From: JALZVT01 sp964634815
Lineage (GTDB): Bacteria; Pseudomonadota; Gammaproteobacteria; Pseudomonadales; Azotimanducaceae
Assembly (NCBI GenBank): GCA_964634815.1
Contig: CAZWMD010000014.1
Coordinates: forward strand, 1-64,000
Reading direction: 5' to 3'
DNA: 64,000 nucleotides
Shown one piece after another: positions 25,852 to 34,482 of this stretch. A model generated the notes under the pieces. That model saw only the letters and a program-made list of their open reading frames with translations, did no database searches and was not told where the DNA came from. Position numbers and translations under genes: made by a program. The number at the start of each line of letters is the position of its first letter. Within the stretch, counting starts at the first letter, position 1.

Positions 25852-27341
25852 GTGTTCAGGCCGGTTACCACAAGCTGTCTATGCAGGATGCTGCATTTCT
25901 TTATGCCGAAACGCCTTCTATGCCGATGAATATCGGCTCTGTGCAAAAATTCAGGCCTCCTGAGCGCGATACTGCTGCCAGTCAGGTGGGTGAACTCTTT
26001 TTCCAGCGTTTGCGCGTGAAACTTGCCCGTTGTGCGCCTGCGATCAGATTTATGTCCTGCAAGTTGAAGACGACGCCATTTGCTGTCGATCACCCGGTTT
26101 GGGTGATCGATAAAGACTTCTCGATCGATCAGCACCTGGAAAAAATCCAGCTAACAGGCAAAGGATCGCAGCGGCAACTTGAACGGAGAATCGCCGAGCT
26201 GCATGAGGTGCTGCTGCCCAGAGATCGGCCGCTTTGGAAGTACTACCTGTTTGAAGGTTTGCACGACGGCACTCTGGTTCTTTACGAGAAATATCACCAC
26301 GCCTGTTTTGACGGTGTTGCGGGACAACAGGTCATAGAACTGCTGTTTACGCAGGGGCCCGAAGATCGGCAACCGCTTGTAGAAGCAGGTGAATTGACTC
26401 TAACTGCAGAAGAGCCTGGTGCGTCCACGTTGTTAGTTGATGCGGGAACCCAACTGATCAAGCAATCCATAAATGGTGTTCGCACCTTCCCATCGATGAT
26501 TGGCGCGGCATCCCGTCTCCTGCAGAACTCTCTGAGTTCTGCTTTGATGGATAACAGGAGGGTTGCCAGGACCCCACTGAATCGTGCGCTTAGCCCTTAC
26601 CGCAGTTGGACCTGCGCGAGCCTTTCCCTCACCGAAGTGAAAGCGGTGGCCAAACATAATGGCTGCACCGTTAATGACCTGTTCCTGGCACTGTGTAGCA
26701 CTGCGCTGAAACGCTATCTGGAGCGTCACGACGCGCTTCCGGACGAAGCGCTGGTGTGTGGGGTACCGGTATCTTTGCGCAGAGATAGTGATGCTGTCAT
26801 GGCGAACCGGGTAGGAATGCTGGTCGCAAGTTTGGCGACCAACAAACAAAATCCACTCAATCGCCTGGCAGCCATTAAATCATCCATGCGTGCCGGGAAG
26901 AAATTACTGGTCAACAGCGCGGCATTGGCACCGGATGATTTTCACATGCCTGGAATTGGCGGCATACTGAGTTTTGCATCGACGTTAAACCGGGTCTCCC
27001 GGTTTGCTAATCGTGTACCTCCACCAGTGAACCTTATTGTTTCGAATGTGCCAGGCCCCCAAACCACGCGTTATCTGTGTGGTGCGCAGTTGCTCACTCA
27101 CTACCCGGTCTCTATTCCTGGCGAGGGTCTGGCACTAAATATCACCTGTCAGAGCTATGTAGACCGGCTGGATGTCGGATTTACCGCCTGTCTGGAAGCG
27201 GTTCCGGATCTGCATCTGGTGCGTAACGACTTTCTGCACGCTTTTCGCGAGTACAAAGCGATTTTTGAGATCGACCTGGAAGGTCAAGCAGATCGGGAGT
27301 CGCCCGAGAGCTATTCTCGATCGGGATCGATGACTGCGTAG
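25848..27341 (+). CDS. Wax ester synthase / diacylglycerol acyltransferase (WS/DGAT)
   Basis: 497 residues from a GTG coupled to the PlsC-like gene. The N-terminal LSMQDAAFLYAETPSMPMNIG is the family opening, the catalytic HHACFDG box (HHxxxDG) has His150, His151 and Asp155, and the second conserved part is VNDLFLALCSTALKRYL. The C-terminal NLIVSNVPGPQ (near 400) is also typical. The enzyme joins fatty acyl-CoA to a fatty alcohol or diacylglycerol, giving wax ester or triacylglycerol inclusions. The gene overlaps the convergent SDR by 31 bp at its 3' end. Confidence 0.92.
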   Translation: MSVQAGYHKLSMQDAAFLYAETPSMPMNIGSVQKFRPPERDTAASQVGELFFQRLRVKLARCAPAIRFMSCKLKTTPFAVDHPVWVIDKDFSIDQHLEKIQLTGKGSQRQLERRIAELHEVLLPRDRPLWKYYLFEGLHDGTLVLYEKYHHACFDGVAGQQVIELLFTQGPEDRQPLVEAGELTLTAEEPGASTLLVDAGTQLIKQSINGVRTFPSMIGAASRLLQNSLSSALMDNRRVARTPLNRALSPYRSWTCASLSLTEVKAVAKHNGCTVNDLFLALCSTALKRYLERHDALPDEALVCGVPVSLRRDSDAVMANRVGMLVASLATNKQNPLNRLAAIKSSMRAGKKLLVNSAALAPDDFHMPGIGGILSFASTLNRVSRFANRVPPPVNLIVSNVPGPQTTRYLCGAQLLTHYPVSIPGEGLALNITCQSYVDRLDVGFTACLEAVPDLHLVRNDFLHAFREYKAIFEIDLEGQADRESPESYSRSGSMTA

Positions 27342-28123
27342 TCGTTGGCAATCTCTGCGACCGTGAATATCCCACCAGAGCGCTGCATTATCTCCGGATC
27401 GCTCGCGAGCGCGGCAATGCACCGACCGGATAACTGTACTGATTGAGCGGCTTCAGGATCGAGGGTCATCTTGCCTTGCTCAACCATCTCAAGGATAAAC
27501 TCGGTTTTCACTTTGGAAGGGGACAGTGACAGGGCGGCACAATTGTAGTCCTTAAGCTCAACCGCAAAATCTTGTGCCATGCGATTTACGCCAGCTTTGC
27601 CAACGCCGTAGGAGGAGCTGAAGACATAGCCAAGTCCACCGCGGCTGGAGATATTAACTATCAGCCCACTTTTTTGCTTGACCATCATCGGAGCTCCATA
27701 CACGGAGGCGACGTAGTAACCGCGTAAACCTACTCCGCACTGGTCGTCCCAGACAGAAACAGGATGTTCCCAAAATCCTCCAGACAGTGCTGGAGGATTG
27801 GGTATCTGGTAGACGTTGTTAACGAGTATATCGAGTCGCCCCTGCTCCTTTTCAACGCGAGCGAACAGAGCCTCTACTTCGCTATCGACATTGTGGTCAA
27901 CTTTGCATGGGATGCCTGTACCCCCCAGCGCGTTAACACGTTCTGCGGTCGCTTGTACGCTCAAAGGCGCGGGTGGTGTTGTGTCTGATTCACTTCGCCC
28001 CGTTATATAGACCGTGGCGCCGCACTCACCCAATCCTTCTGCTACCCCTTTTCCGATCCCGCGACTGCCGCCCGTCACAACGGCGACCTTGCCCTTTAGG
28101 TCAGGCGCTTTCCAACTGGTCAT
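27311..28123 (-). CDS. Short-chain dehydrogenase/reductase (SDR)
   Basis: 270 residues. Cofactor motif VTGGSRGIGKG (residues 16-26), NNVYQ in place of the usual NNAG, catalytic NISSRGG with YGVGKAG (near 165). It resembles the DHRS1-like subgroup (loop YYVASVYGAPMMVKQKSGLIVN), for which no firm substrate is set. Its 3' end overlaps the WS/DGAT gene on the other strand, so transcription of the two may interfere. Confidence 0.9.
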   Translation of the reverse strand: MTSWKAPDLKGKVAVVTGGSRGIGKGVAEGLGECGATVYITGRSESDTTPPAPLSVQATAERVNALGGTGIPCKVDHNVDSEVEALFARVEKEQGRLDILVNNVYQIPNPPALSGGFWEHPVSVWDDQCGVGLRGYYVASVYGAPMMVKQKSGLIVNISSRGGLGYVFSSSYGVGKAGVNRMAQDFAVELKDYNCAALSLSPSKVKTEFILEMVEQGKMTLDPEAAQSVQLSGRCIAALASDPEIMQRSGGIFTVAEIANDYAVIDPDRE

Positions 28124-28163
28124 ATGTTCACTCTGCTTGTTTGGTTAAGAATCTGTCAGCGAT

Positions 28164-28550
28164 TTAAATTGCTGTGCAAACAACGCCCGGCAAAGCCGTG
28201 CGTTCCTGGCTTGAAAGGTTCATTAACTCACAGCGACGGCCGACGCGCAGCAATTGAAGCTGTGTAGGCAGAATTCGCCTGCTATCCGTTGTGTTTCTAC
28301 CCGCTGGGGTGGTCGCTATAGCGGGCATCAGCGAGAGCATTGGATTGCGCGTAAAAGCGCTTGGTGCAAACCGTATAGTGGGGCCGGCGAGTAGGGTGCT
28401 TGCTGCAACCTCCAGCGTCCGAACGTTGTTCTCGGTTGGGTGATTCATCAGAGCTGGCCTGGGCGTCTGATTTGTACAGCCCGCGAGAACACAGACAAAG
28501 GTTGTCAGACTTAACAAACGCAAGCTGGCACGGGTTGGGTGGTTGATCAC
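28164..28550 (-). CDS. Small lipoprotein of unknown function
   Basis: 128 residues. A lipoprotein signal is clear: LSLTTFVCVLAGC, with the lipobox LAGC at residues 22-25. The mature part is short, basic and without a known domain (two further Cys, RRCELMN and VVCTAI). It lies just upstream of, and on the same strand as, the SDR at 27311-28123 with a 40-bp gap. The coding call rests on the lipobox and codon usage only. Confidence 0.6.
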   Translation of the reverse strand: MINHPTRASLRLLSLTTFVCVLAGCTNQTPRPALMNHPTENNVRTLEVAASTLLAGPTIRFAPSAFTRNPMLSLMPAIATTPAGRNTTDSRRILPTQLQLLRVGRRCELMNLSSQERTALPGVVCTAI

Positions 28551-28856
28551 TAAGGGGAGTCCTCTATCAGGCGCACAGCACCAAGCATGCCTTGTTGATA
28601 CTTGTTAGCGCTCAATGCTAGCTCAATCTGGCCAGGCCATAGTTGCAGCCAGCTCACAAGTTGGCGATCTGGTCGGACGGCGGAAGTGATTTGCGCAGTA
28701 AAACTGCCATATTAAAACGTTGTGATGGATTCGATTTGTTACCGGTGTCGCTAAATTCACAATCGCTGATGACTTTAATCACAGACCATAACAGGTTGAC
28801 AGTCTTCGAATCTCACCCCAATACAATAGACGCCGTGTATATCGTGGTGATTTTTG
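28551..28856 (+). promoter_or_regulatory. Leader of the glycan-modification operon
   Basis: About 300 bp without a gene between divergent transcription units. A TTGACA box (28796-28801) and a TACAAT box (28822-28827) are present but 20 bp apart, longer than the usual 16-18, so the promoter call is tentative. GGTGA at 28844-28848 is a possible ribosome site. No other structure was seen. Confidence 0.3.
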
Positions 28857-30113
28857 ATGACGACTGTTCTGATGCGATTGACGGTTTTGTTGGTGTTTTT
28901 GAGCGCGCTATTTGCGCCGGTTCTGACCCGGGCAGATGTGCCCCTGGCACCTGTCCTTGACGATGCAAACGCGCCACCGCCACCAGCCCCCAATGGGACG
29001 CTACCTGACAGCAACGCGCAAGGTTCTGTATTGCGAGATTACTTGCGCGGCAGCGAGGCACATGGGTGGCGCGAGGGCCAACTGGGCAAGCCTGCAGAAT
29101 TCTGGAATCAGAAGGTGAACAACCTGCCTGTTCACCCCGATTCTGATGCGGTGACCCAGTACCTGGGTTACGTCAGCCGCGGTGACAAGTCAGATCCATC
29201 AACAGAGTTCTTTGCGCAGTTTGATCTGGGTAAAGACGATGCATCTGAACCCTACTCGCACAACGTACTGACCGCAGACAGCGAAACTCCGATGTACGAA
29301 TTCAAGCCAAGACTTGCAAGCCTTGGTTTTCCGCACGATGACTTCTTCACGCCACACTGTGACCGGCTGCTGATGCCGGTACCTGTGGGTGGGCGTTTGC
29401 AAAACGAAAGAGACTATCGGTGTACAACAGATTCTGATTGCCACCTTTATGTAGTTAATACTGAAAGCGGTCTGATTTACGAACAGTGGCGAGCTTTTAA
29501 CCCTGGCCCTGATCCCTCATCTTACAACGGCGGCTGTGCCAACTATTGGGATCTGTCTGTTGAACAGGATCCTGATTTGCGCGGACTGTCTTGCTCGTCT
29601 GCAAATGCTGCGGGCATTCCCTATGTGCCCATGCTTGTCACACCAGGTGAGATCAAGGCGGGTGTCATTAAGCACTCGCTGGCGTTCACCTTGCCAAATG
29701 GCTGGGTTCAGCGCGATGTCTACGCACGCCCGGCAACCCATAATCCATTGCGCTTGCCTGGTTGGGGAAATCCCGAGCAAGGTCCTGGCAAGCCGATGAT
29801 GTATGGATCCAGGTTCCGCCTTCGAAGCGACTTTGTGATCAACCCGAATTGGCCGGGCGGCTTGCGAGTGATTCTGCAGGCACTTAAAGACTACGGAATG
29901 ATTCACATAGATGGTGGGCCGCGAATGATCATCACCTCTAATGATGCGTTATCCGAGCATAGCTGGAACGATCCCGAGATTACTCTGAATCCGTTTGATC
30001 TCACCGGCATTGGCGGACTGACCTGGAGTGACCTCGAACTGGTGTCAAATCCCAATCAGGTGGGTTCGATGGTCGACACAAGTTGTACACGTACACCGAT
30101 TAACGAGTTCTAG
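28857..30113 (+). CDS. Secreted protein of an uncharacterised family
   Basis: 418 residues from ATG 28857. The signal peptide is LTVLLVFLSALFAPVLTRADV, with cleavage likely after residue 26, then a proline-rich linker. The mature part has four or more cysteines and motifs that recur in an uncharacterised bacterial secreted family: YEQWRAF, SANAAGIPYVPMLVTPGEI, GSRFRLRSDFVI, LRVILQALKDYGMIHIDGG. The last two resemble the fold of proteins seen near cell-surface or carbohydrate genes. I know of no assigned activity. It heads an operon of glycosyltransferase and flippase genes: the next gene's GTG overlaps its TAG by one base. Confidence 0.85.
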   Translation: MTTVLMRLTVLLVFLSALFAPVLTRADVPLAPVLDDANAPPPPAPNGTLPDSNAQGSVLRDYLRGSEAHGWREGQLGKPAEFWNQKVNNLPVHPDSDAVTQYLGYVSRGDKSDPSTEFFAQFDLGKDDASEPYSHNVLTADSETPMYEFKPRLASLGFPHDDFFTPHCDRLLMPVPVGGRLQNERDYRCTTDSDCHLYVVNTESGLIYEQWRAFNPGPDPSSYNGGCANYWDLSVEQDPDLRGLSCSSANAAGIPYVPMLVTPGEIKAGVIKHSLAFTLPNGWVQRDVYARPATHNPLRLPGWGNPEQGPGKPMMYGSRFRLRSDFVINPNWPGGLRVILQALKDYGMIHIDGGPRMIITSNDALSEHSWNDPEITLNPFDLTGIGGLTWSDLELVSNPNQVGSMVDTSCTRTPINEF

Positions 30114-31387
30114 TGAGCACAGCAGTGGCTGCTGTGAAGAGATTTGGTGTGAACCGACTGCGCACTCCCAGTGTGGTGAGTGCGCTGTTGTTGTTACTTG
30201 TGCTGCTCAGCAGTTCTTTGACTCCGGCGTATAATTGGGACTTGCTGGCTTACTCGGCCATTGCGCTGGATGAAGGTGATGCCGTTGTGCGTCATGAGCG
30301 TCTTTGGTACTACGTTGACAGAGACATTCCGGCTGATGCGGTAGCTCGACTGCGCGGGGAAAGCCCCGATTTGCTTTTGGGGGAGCGTGGCGACGATACC
30401 GTTGCCTATCGCCGTACTACAGCGCTGGATGCCAGGGCATTTGACGAGCAGTTGCCGTTTTATGCCGTTAAGCCAATGTATCCGGCGATGATCGCAGGCT
30501 TGGTTGCAGTCACGGATTCATTGGTGGGCACTGTTGTGCGCGACTTTGATCTGGGTCCCGTACGAGCGTCGGTGTGGATCGCCAAAATCGGCTGGGTTTT
30601 CCTAGGCACTGCTCTATTTTGGTTGCTACGGCTTCGCTTTGGTGACTTGCTGGCGTTTGTGGGTACGCTCACGATGATGACCTTGCCTCTTGTGCAAGCT
30701 CTGCATGGCTATTCCAGCCCGGACACCATATCGGCTTTGATGGTCTTGCTTGGGTTTGTGCTCGCGCTGCGTGACCCATCAAGAACCTGGACTATGGCGT
30801 CAGCCGGAGTAGTTTTTCTGGCTGTTGCCGTTCGACCAGACAACCTTTTGCTGCTTGGTGTGTTTCTCACCTGGTTCTTATGGAATTCTCGCATAAGGTT
30901 TCGCTGGGCCGTTATGGTGGGGACGACCGGGCTGATTTGGTGCCTGGCGCTGTCAGAGCTGTCCGGCAACTACGGCTGGTCGGTGCTGGTGCACCACAGC
31001 TTTATCGACTATCTGGAATACCCCTCAACGGTGGAACCGAACCTCAGCCTGCCGTTGTTGGTAGATATCTACCTATCCAAAGTGTCTGATTCACCCACCT
31101 TTTTCAAATTCCTTGGTGCAGGCTTGTTGCTCACCGGTTGGCGGCTTTATCTGCGTGGGCCCAGTGACCGATTGTTCGAGGCGTTGATTGTGTTGCTTGT
31201 GTTTATGGCGGAGCACTGGCTACTGTTTCCGGATCAAAAAGATAGGTTGCTGGTTGCGCCGTATCTGTTCATATTGTCAGCAGGTTTATTCTGCCTCGCG
31301 GATCAGCTTGCTGGAATCGCCCGGATAAGGAAAATCGCCCAAAACGAACTGACTAATACGCATGGAAAGATCAAGCGACACATCTGA
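30113..31387 (+). CDS. GT-C-like polytopic membrane glycosyltransferase (ArnT/PMT-like topology)
   Basis: 424 residues, 9-11 predicted membrane helices. After the first helix (VVSALLLLLVLLSSSLTP) comes YNWDLLAY, with an Asp where GT-C enzymes keep their catalytic loop-1 Asp. A soluble loop (about 50-120) follows, then repeated hydrophobic segments. GT-C enzymes take a sugar from a polyprenyl-phosphate donor and place it on a lipid or polymer on the periplasmic side. The start is GTG, overlapping the upstream stop. Its end overlaps the GT2 gene by 26 bp. Direct family assignment is weaker than the context. Confidence 0.78.
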   Translation: MSTAVAAVKRFGVNRLRTPSVVSALLLLLVLLSSSLTPAYNWDLLAYSAIALDEGDAVVRHERLWYYVDRDIPADAVARLRGESPDLLLGERGDDTVAYRRTTALDARAFDEQLPFYAVKPMYPAMIAGLVAVTDSLVGTVVRDFDLGPVRASVWIAKIGWVFLGTALFWLLRLRFGDLLAFVGTLTMMTLPLVQALHGYSSPDTISALMVLLGFVLALRDPSRTWTMASAGVVFLAVAVRPDNLLLLGVFLTWFLWNSRIRFRWAVMVGTTGLIWCLALSELSGNYGWSVLVHHSFIDYLEYPSTVEPNLSLPLLVDIYLSKVSDSPTFFKFLGAGLLLTGWRLYLRGPSDRLFEALIVLLVFMAEHWLLFPDQKDRLLVAPYLFILSAGLFCLADQLAGIARIRKIAQNELTNTHGKIKRHI

Positions 31388-32474
31388 GGTACTCATCAGC
31401 GTAGTCACGCCGATGTTCAACGAAGAGAAAGCCTGTTCGGCTTTCTTTGAGGCCTTGTTGCCAGTTCTTGAGTCAATCACTGAAGCCTTTGAAGTTGTTT
31501 GTGTCGATGATGGCAGTTCGGATTCGACTCTAACGCACTTGTTGCACCGTCGAGAGCTGGATCAGCGTATCAAGGTTGTTGCTCTGCAGCGTAACTTTGG
31601 CAAGGACATGGCGTTGATGGCAGGCATCAACTACAGCTCTGGCGACGCGGTGATTCCGATCGATGCTGATCTGCAGGATCCGCCAGATCTGATTCCGAAG
31701 ATGGTTGAAAAATGGCGGGAAGGCTTTGATACCGTGATCTGCGTGCGCAGCGAACGGGCGGGTGATACGCGTCTGAAACGCTGGCTGGCCGCTGGGTTTT
31801 ATCAGGTAATGGGCAAGGTCTCTAGCGTAGACGTGCCGCCGAACGCAGGAGATTTTCGGCTGCTTGATCGAAAACTTGTTCATGCACTTCGGCTGTTGCC
31901 CGAACGCAGCCGATTTATGAAGGGCTTGTACGCTCTTGTTGGTTCTAACCCGGCGTACATTCATTTCTCTCGCCCCGCGCGGGTAGCGGGTGATACCAAG
32001 TGGGCGTACTGGAGGTTATGGAACTTTGCGCTGGATGGGATCTTTTCTTTTACCACGCTGCCGCTAAGGGTCTGGACCTATTTTGGTGGGCTGTTAGCCG
32101 GACTGGGTATTACCTACGCCGGCTGGTTATTGACTCGCACCTGGTGGGGTACCGCTGGACTGGCTGCCCCGGATGCTGTTCTCCCGGAAGTTTCCAGAAT
32201 AGCCATCTCAGGTAATGAGTGGCTGATGGTGGCGATTCTCTTTATCGGTGGCTGCAACATGATTGGGATCGGTGTGCTTGGCGAGTACATTGGCCGTATC
32301 TTCGATGAGGTAAAGAACCGACCGATGTACCTGGTTGACAGGGAGTACGGTTTTGCTGAGGCAGCGATTGCACTGGGGCGCAATGCACGGCCGCCATCAG
32401 ATACGATTGTTGTAGCGGAAGGTGCTTCGGTGAATCGACCGTCCCGGGATCAGCAGAGAATTTCTCGAGCGTGA
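31362..32474 (+). CDS. Polyprenyl-phosphate glycosyltransferase, GT2 (GtrB/ArnC/DPM1-like)
   Basis: 370 residues. GT2 A-fold: ISVVTPMFNEE (near 12), VCVDDGSSDST (about 46-56), IDADLQDPPDLIPKMV (about 100-115, metal-binding D-x-D type), RLKRWLAAGFYQVMGKVS. Two C-terminal membrane helices (about 225-250 and 285-310) and FIGGCNMIGIGVLGEYIGRIFDEVKNRPMYLV, in the order seen in GtrB/ArnC. It would load a sugar on undecaprenyl phosphate at the cytoplasmic face. The Ser/Pro/Arg tail is variable. Overlaps with genes on both sides indicate strict co-expression. Confidence 0.92.
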   Translation: MERSSDTSEVLISVVTPMFNEEKACSAFFEALLPVLESITEAFEVVCVDDGSSDSTLTHLLHRRELDQRIKVVALQRNFGKDMALMAGINYSSGDAVIPIDADLQDPPDLIPKMVEKWREGFDTVICVRSERAGDTRLKRWLAAGFYQVMGKVSSVDVPPNAGDFRLLDRKLVHALRLLPERSRFMKGLYALVGSNPAYIHFSRPARVAGDTKWAYWRLWNFALDGIFSFTTLPLRVWTYFGGLLAGLGITYAGWLLTRTWWGTAGLAAPDAVLPEVSRIAISGNEWLMVAILFIGGCNMIGIGVLGEYIGRIFDEVKNRPMYLVDREYGFAEAAIALGRNARPPSDTIVVAEGASVNRPSRDQQRISRA

Positions 32475-32857
32475 TCTGGCTGGTTATGCTCGCCGTGCTG
32501 TGTACGGCAGGCTCCCAGTACGTCCAGGCATTGGCAGCGCGCGCGTTGAATGAGAAAGCAGCCGCGTCTGGCTCGTCCACAGCAACGTCTACAAAAACAT
32601 CTACTGAATCATCCGTCAATCCATCCATGTTTCGCGAGCCGCGTGTGTTTTTGGCCTATGCTCTGCTCGCGCTGGGCCTTTTGTTTTGGCTCATTGCCTT
32701 AACGGAGCTTGAGATCTCCCAGGTTTATCCCTTGTTTGCCGTGGGCTACATAGTGACTATGCTGCTCGCGCGATTTGGCCTGGGTGAGCGTCTGAGCGCT
32801 CGTGCTCTGGCAGGCTCGGCGTTGATTGTGGCGGGAGGCATCCTGTGCAATCTGTGA
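32471..32857 (+). CDS. Small multidrug-type (ArnE-like) flippase subunit
   Basis: 128 residues, four hydrophobic helices in EamA/SMR arrangement, with LEISQVYPLFAVGYIVTMLLARFGLGERLS in the second half. This matches the ArnE/ArnF subunits that flip aminoarabinose-undecaprenyl phosphate. Between helices 1 and 2 is an unusual Ser/Thr-rich insert (about residues 34-55, SSTATSTKTSTESS). The GTG start overlaps the GT2 stop by 4 bp. It probably forms a heterodimer with the next gene product. Confidence 0.82.
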   Translation: MIWLVMLAVLCTAGSQYVQALAARALNEKAAASGSSTATSTKTSTESSVNPSMFREPRVFLAYALLALGLLFWLIALTELEISQVYPLFAVGYIVTMLLARFGLGERLSARALAGSALIVAGGILCNL

Positions 32858-33288
32858 GGTCATCAAACCCTCTATCTCTGAGCGCCTGCTGGTTGCTTGG
32901 AATCGCCTCTACCTTGTTAGGTGCAGCCGGCCAACTTTTGTTCCGAGCGTTCAGCCAGGCACAGACTCTGAGCCCGGTGAATGGTCTCTGGGAGAGTCTT
33001 GGGAAATCAGAGACCCTCTGGACAGTGCCCACAGGATTCGGCTATCTGCTCGTTGGTATAGGCTGCTATTTGGTGGCGGTTCTGCTTTGGGTACGAGTGC
33101 TGCGCGATTTACCATTAAGTCGCGCTTATCCACTTCTTAGTCTGAGCTATCCGCTGGTTTACTGTGGTGCAGTTGTGTGGCTGGGTGAATCTTTGTCGTT
33201 ACAGCGCACAGTTGGGACAGCGCTGGTGAGCCTCGGGGCTTTGCTTGCCGTTGCACCCAATACAGCGGCGCAAGCTGCTAGCGAATAG
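32845..33288 (+). CDS. ArnF-like flippase subunit
   Basis: 147 residues with four hydrophobic helices (LLGIASTLLGAAGQLLF, LLVGIGCYLVAVLLWV, AYPLLSLSYPLVYCGAVVWLG, ALVSLGALLAVA). LRDLPLSRAYPLLSLSYPLVY is the ArnE/ArnF-type second-half signature. The GTG start lies 13 bp before the stop of the first subunit. As the last gene of the operon, it overlaps the convergent CoA-transferase by 11 bp. It should move the polyprenyl-phosphate sugar made by the GT2 enzyme to the periplasmic side for the GT-C protein. Confidence 0.85.
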   Translation: MQSVRSSNPLSLSACWLLGIASTLLGAAGQLLFRAFSQAQTLSPVNGLWESLGKSETLWTVPTGFGYLLVGIGCYLVAVLLWVRVLRDLPLSRAYPLLSLSYPLVYCGAVVWLGESLSLQRTVGTALVSLGALLAVAPNTAAQAASE

Positions 33289-34456
33289 TCTGATTGGCTT
33301 TGAATTTACCAATCTGATCTTTATTAAACCCGGCTTCTTCAAGGATCTCTGCACTGTGTTGACCGAGCTCCGGCGAGCAGCGAAAGATATCCGCGGGCGT
33401 TTCGCTGAATCTGGCTGGTGGACGGGCCTGACGCATGGGCCCAGCAAAGGGATGGTCGAATTCCCAAAGCGCATCCATTGCCACAACCTGAGGATCATCA
33501 ATGACCTCTTCTCTGGCATTTATCTTTGCAAATGGAACTTCGTTGGCCTCTAGCTCCGGCATTACCTCAGCGGTAGTGAAGGTTTCAAAGGCCTCGTTGA
33601 TTCGCCGATTTAATGCCTCGTTGTCGATTCCCTCTTCGCTGAGTATGTCTGGATCTTCCAACAAATTTGGCAACTTTAGGGCGCGAAAAATGCCTAGCCA
33701 TTCCGCCTCCTGAACCGGCATTGTGCAAACGTATCCATCGCTGGTTTTACGGACAAAATTTGTGTGTACAAGTGGTGGACTGAACGGCACATCATCGCCA
33801 ACAAAGCTGTAGTTCAGCATGTTGTCTGGCCAGGTGAAAAACAGGGCCGCTTCCAGCATGGCAATCTCTACTTTCTGACCAATACCATTACGCTCGCGAG
33901 CAACAAGGGCGCTGGAAATCGCCTGGGCGGCGGTCATGGAGGTGAGCTTGTCGCAAATCAACGAATTCACCATGACAGGCCGTTCTTCTTTTGGATCTGC
34001 CTGTAGTGCGGCTATGCCGGAAACAGATTGAATGATGGCATCGTATACGCGTCGGTCGGCATAGGGGCCTTCTGTTCCAACCCCGTTGATCGACGCGTAA
34101 ATCAATTTTGAATTGATCGTTTTCAACGCCTCATAACCAATGCCGAGACGTTCCATTACACCGGGTCTGAAATTTTCCACAACGACGTCAGCTTCTGAGA
34201 CAAGGGAGCGCAATATCTGCTTGCCATCTTCCTGGCCAAGATCAATAACAATCGAGCGTTTATTGCGATTCATCATGGCAAATGAGCCGCTGACTCCGTT
34301 GCGTTGGACATTTAGCGTGCCGCGGATCCAATCGCCGGCGGGTGACTCTACCTTGATGACGTCTGCCCCCTGGTCGCCGAGAATAGAGGTGCAGATTGGT
34401 CCTGAATAGATTGTTGTCAGGTCGATTACCCGGATTCCATCGAGTGGTCCCGCCAT
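33278..34456 (-). CDS. CaiB/BaiF (family III) CoA-transferase
   Basis: 392 residues, standard length. N-terminal GIRVIDLTTIYSGPICTSILGDQGADVIKVE, block VVVENFRPGVMERLGIGYEALKTINSKLIYASINGVG, and YDAIIQSVSG with the expected catalytic Asp at residue 139. The GQKVEIAMLEAALFF block follows. It should activate a carboxylic acid as CoA thioester by exchange. It stands between the glycan operon and the MltB gene with no acyl-CoA partner next to it. The 3' end overlaps the flippase gene by 11 bp. Confidence 0.92.
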   Translation of the reverse strand: MAGPLDGIRVIDLTTIYSGPICTSILGDQGADVIKVESPAGDWIRGTLNVQRNGVSGSFAMMNRNKRSIVIDLGQEDGKQILRSLVSEADVVVENFRPGVMERLGIGYEALKTINSKLIYASINGVGTEGPYADRRVYDAIIQSVSGIAALQADPKEERPVMVNSLICDKLTSMTAAQAISSALVARERNGIGQKVEIAMLEAALFFTWPDNMLNYSFVGDDVPFSPPLVHTNFVRKTSDGYVCTMPVQEAEWLGIFRALKLPNLLEDPDILSEEGIDNEALNRRINEAFETFTTAEVMPELEANEVPFAKINAREEVIDDPQVVAMDALWEFDHPFAGPMRQARPPARFSETPADIFRCSPELGQHSAEILEEAGFNKDQIGKFKANQTIR

Positions 34457-34482
34457 GCTTGTTCCCCTTCTTTAGCCCTTAT

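Noticed and set aside
28796..28827. A TTGACA/TACAAT promoter for the glycan operon
   Set aside because: The 20-bp spacing is outside the usual range, so it is listed only as a tentative leader feature.
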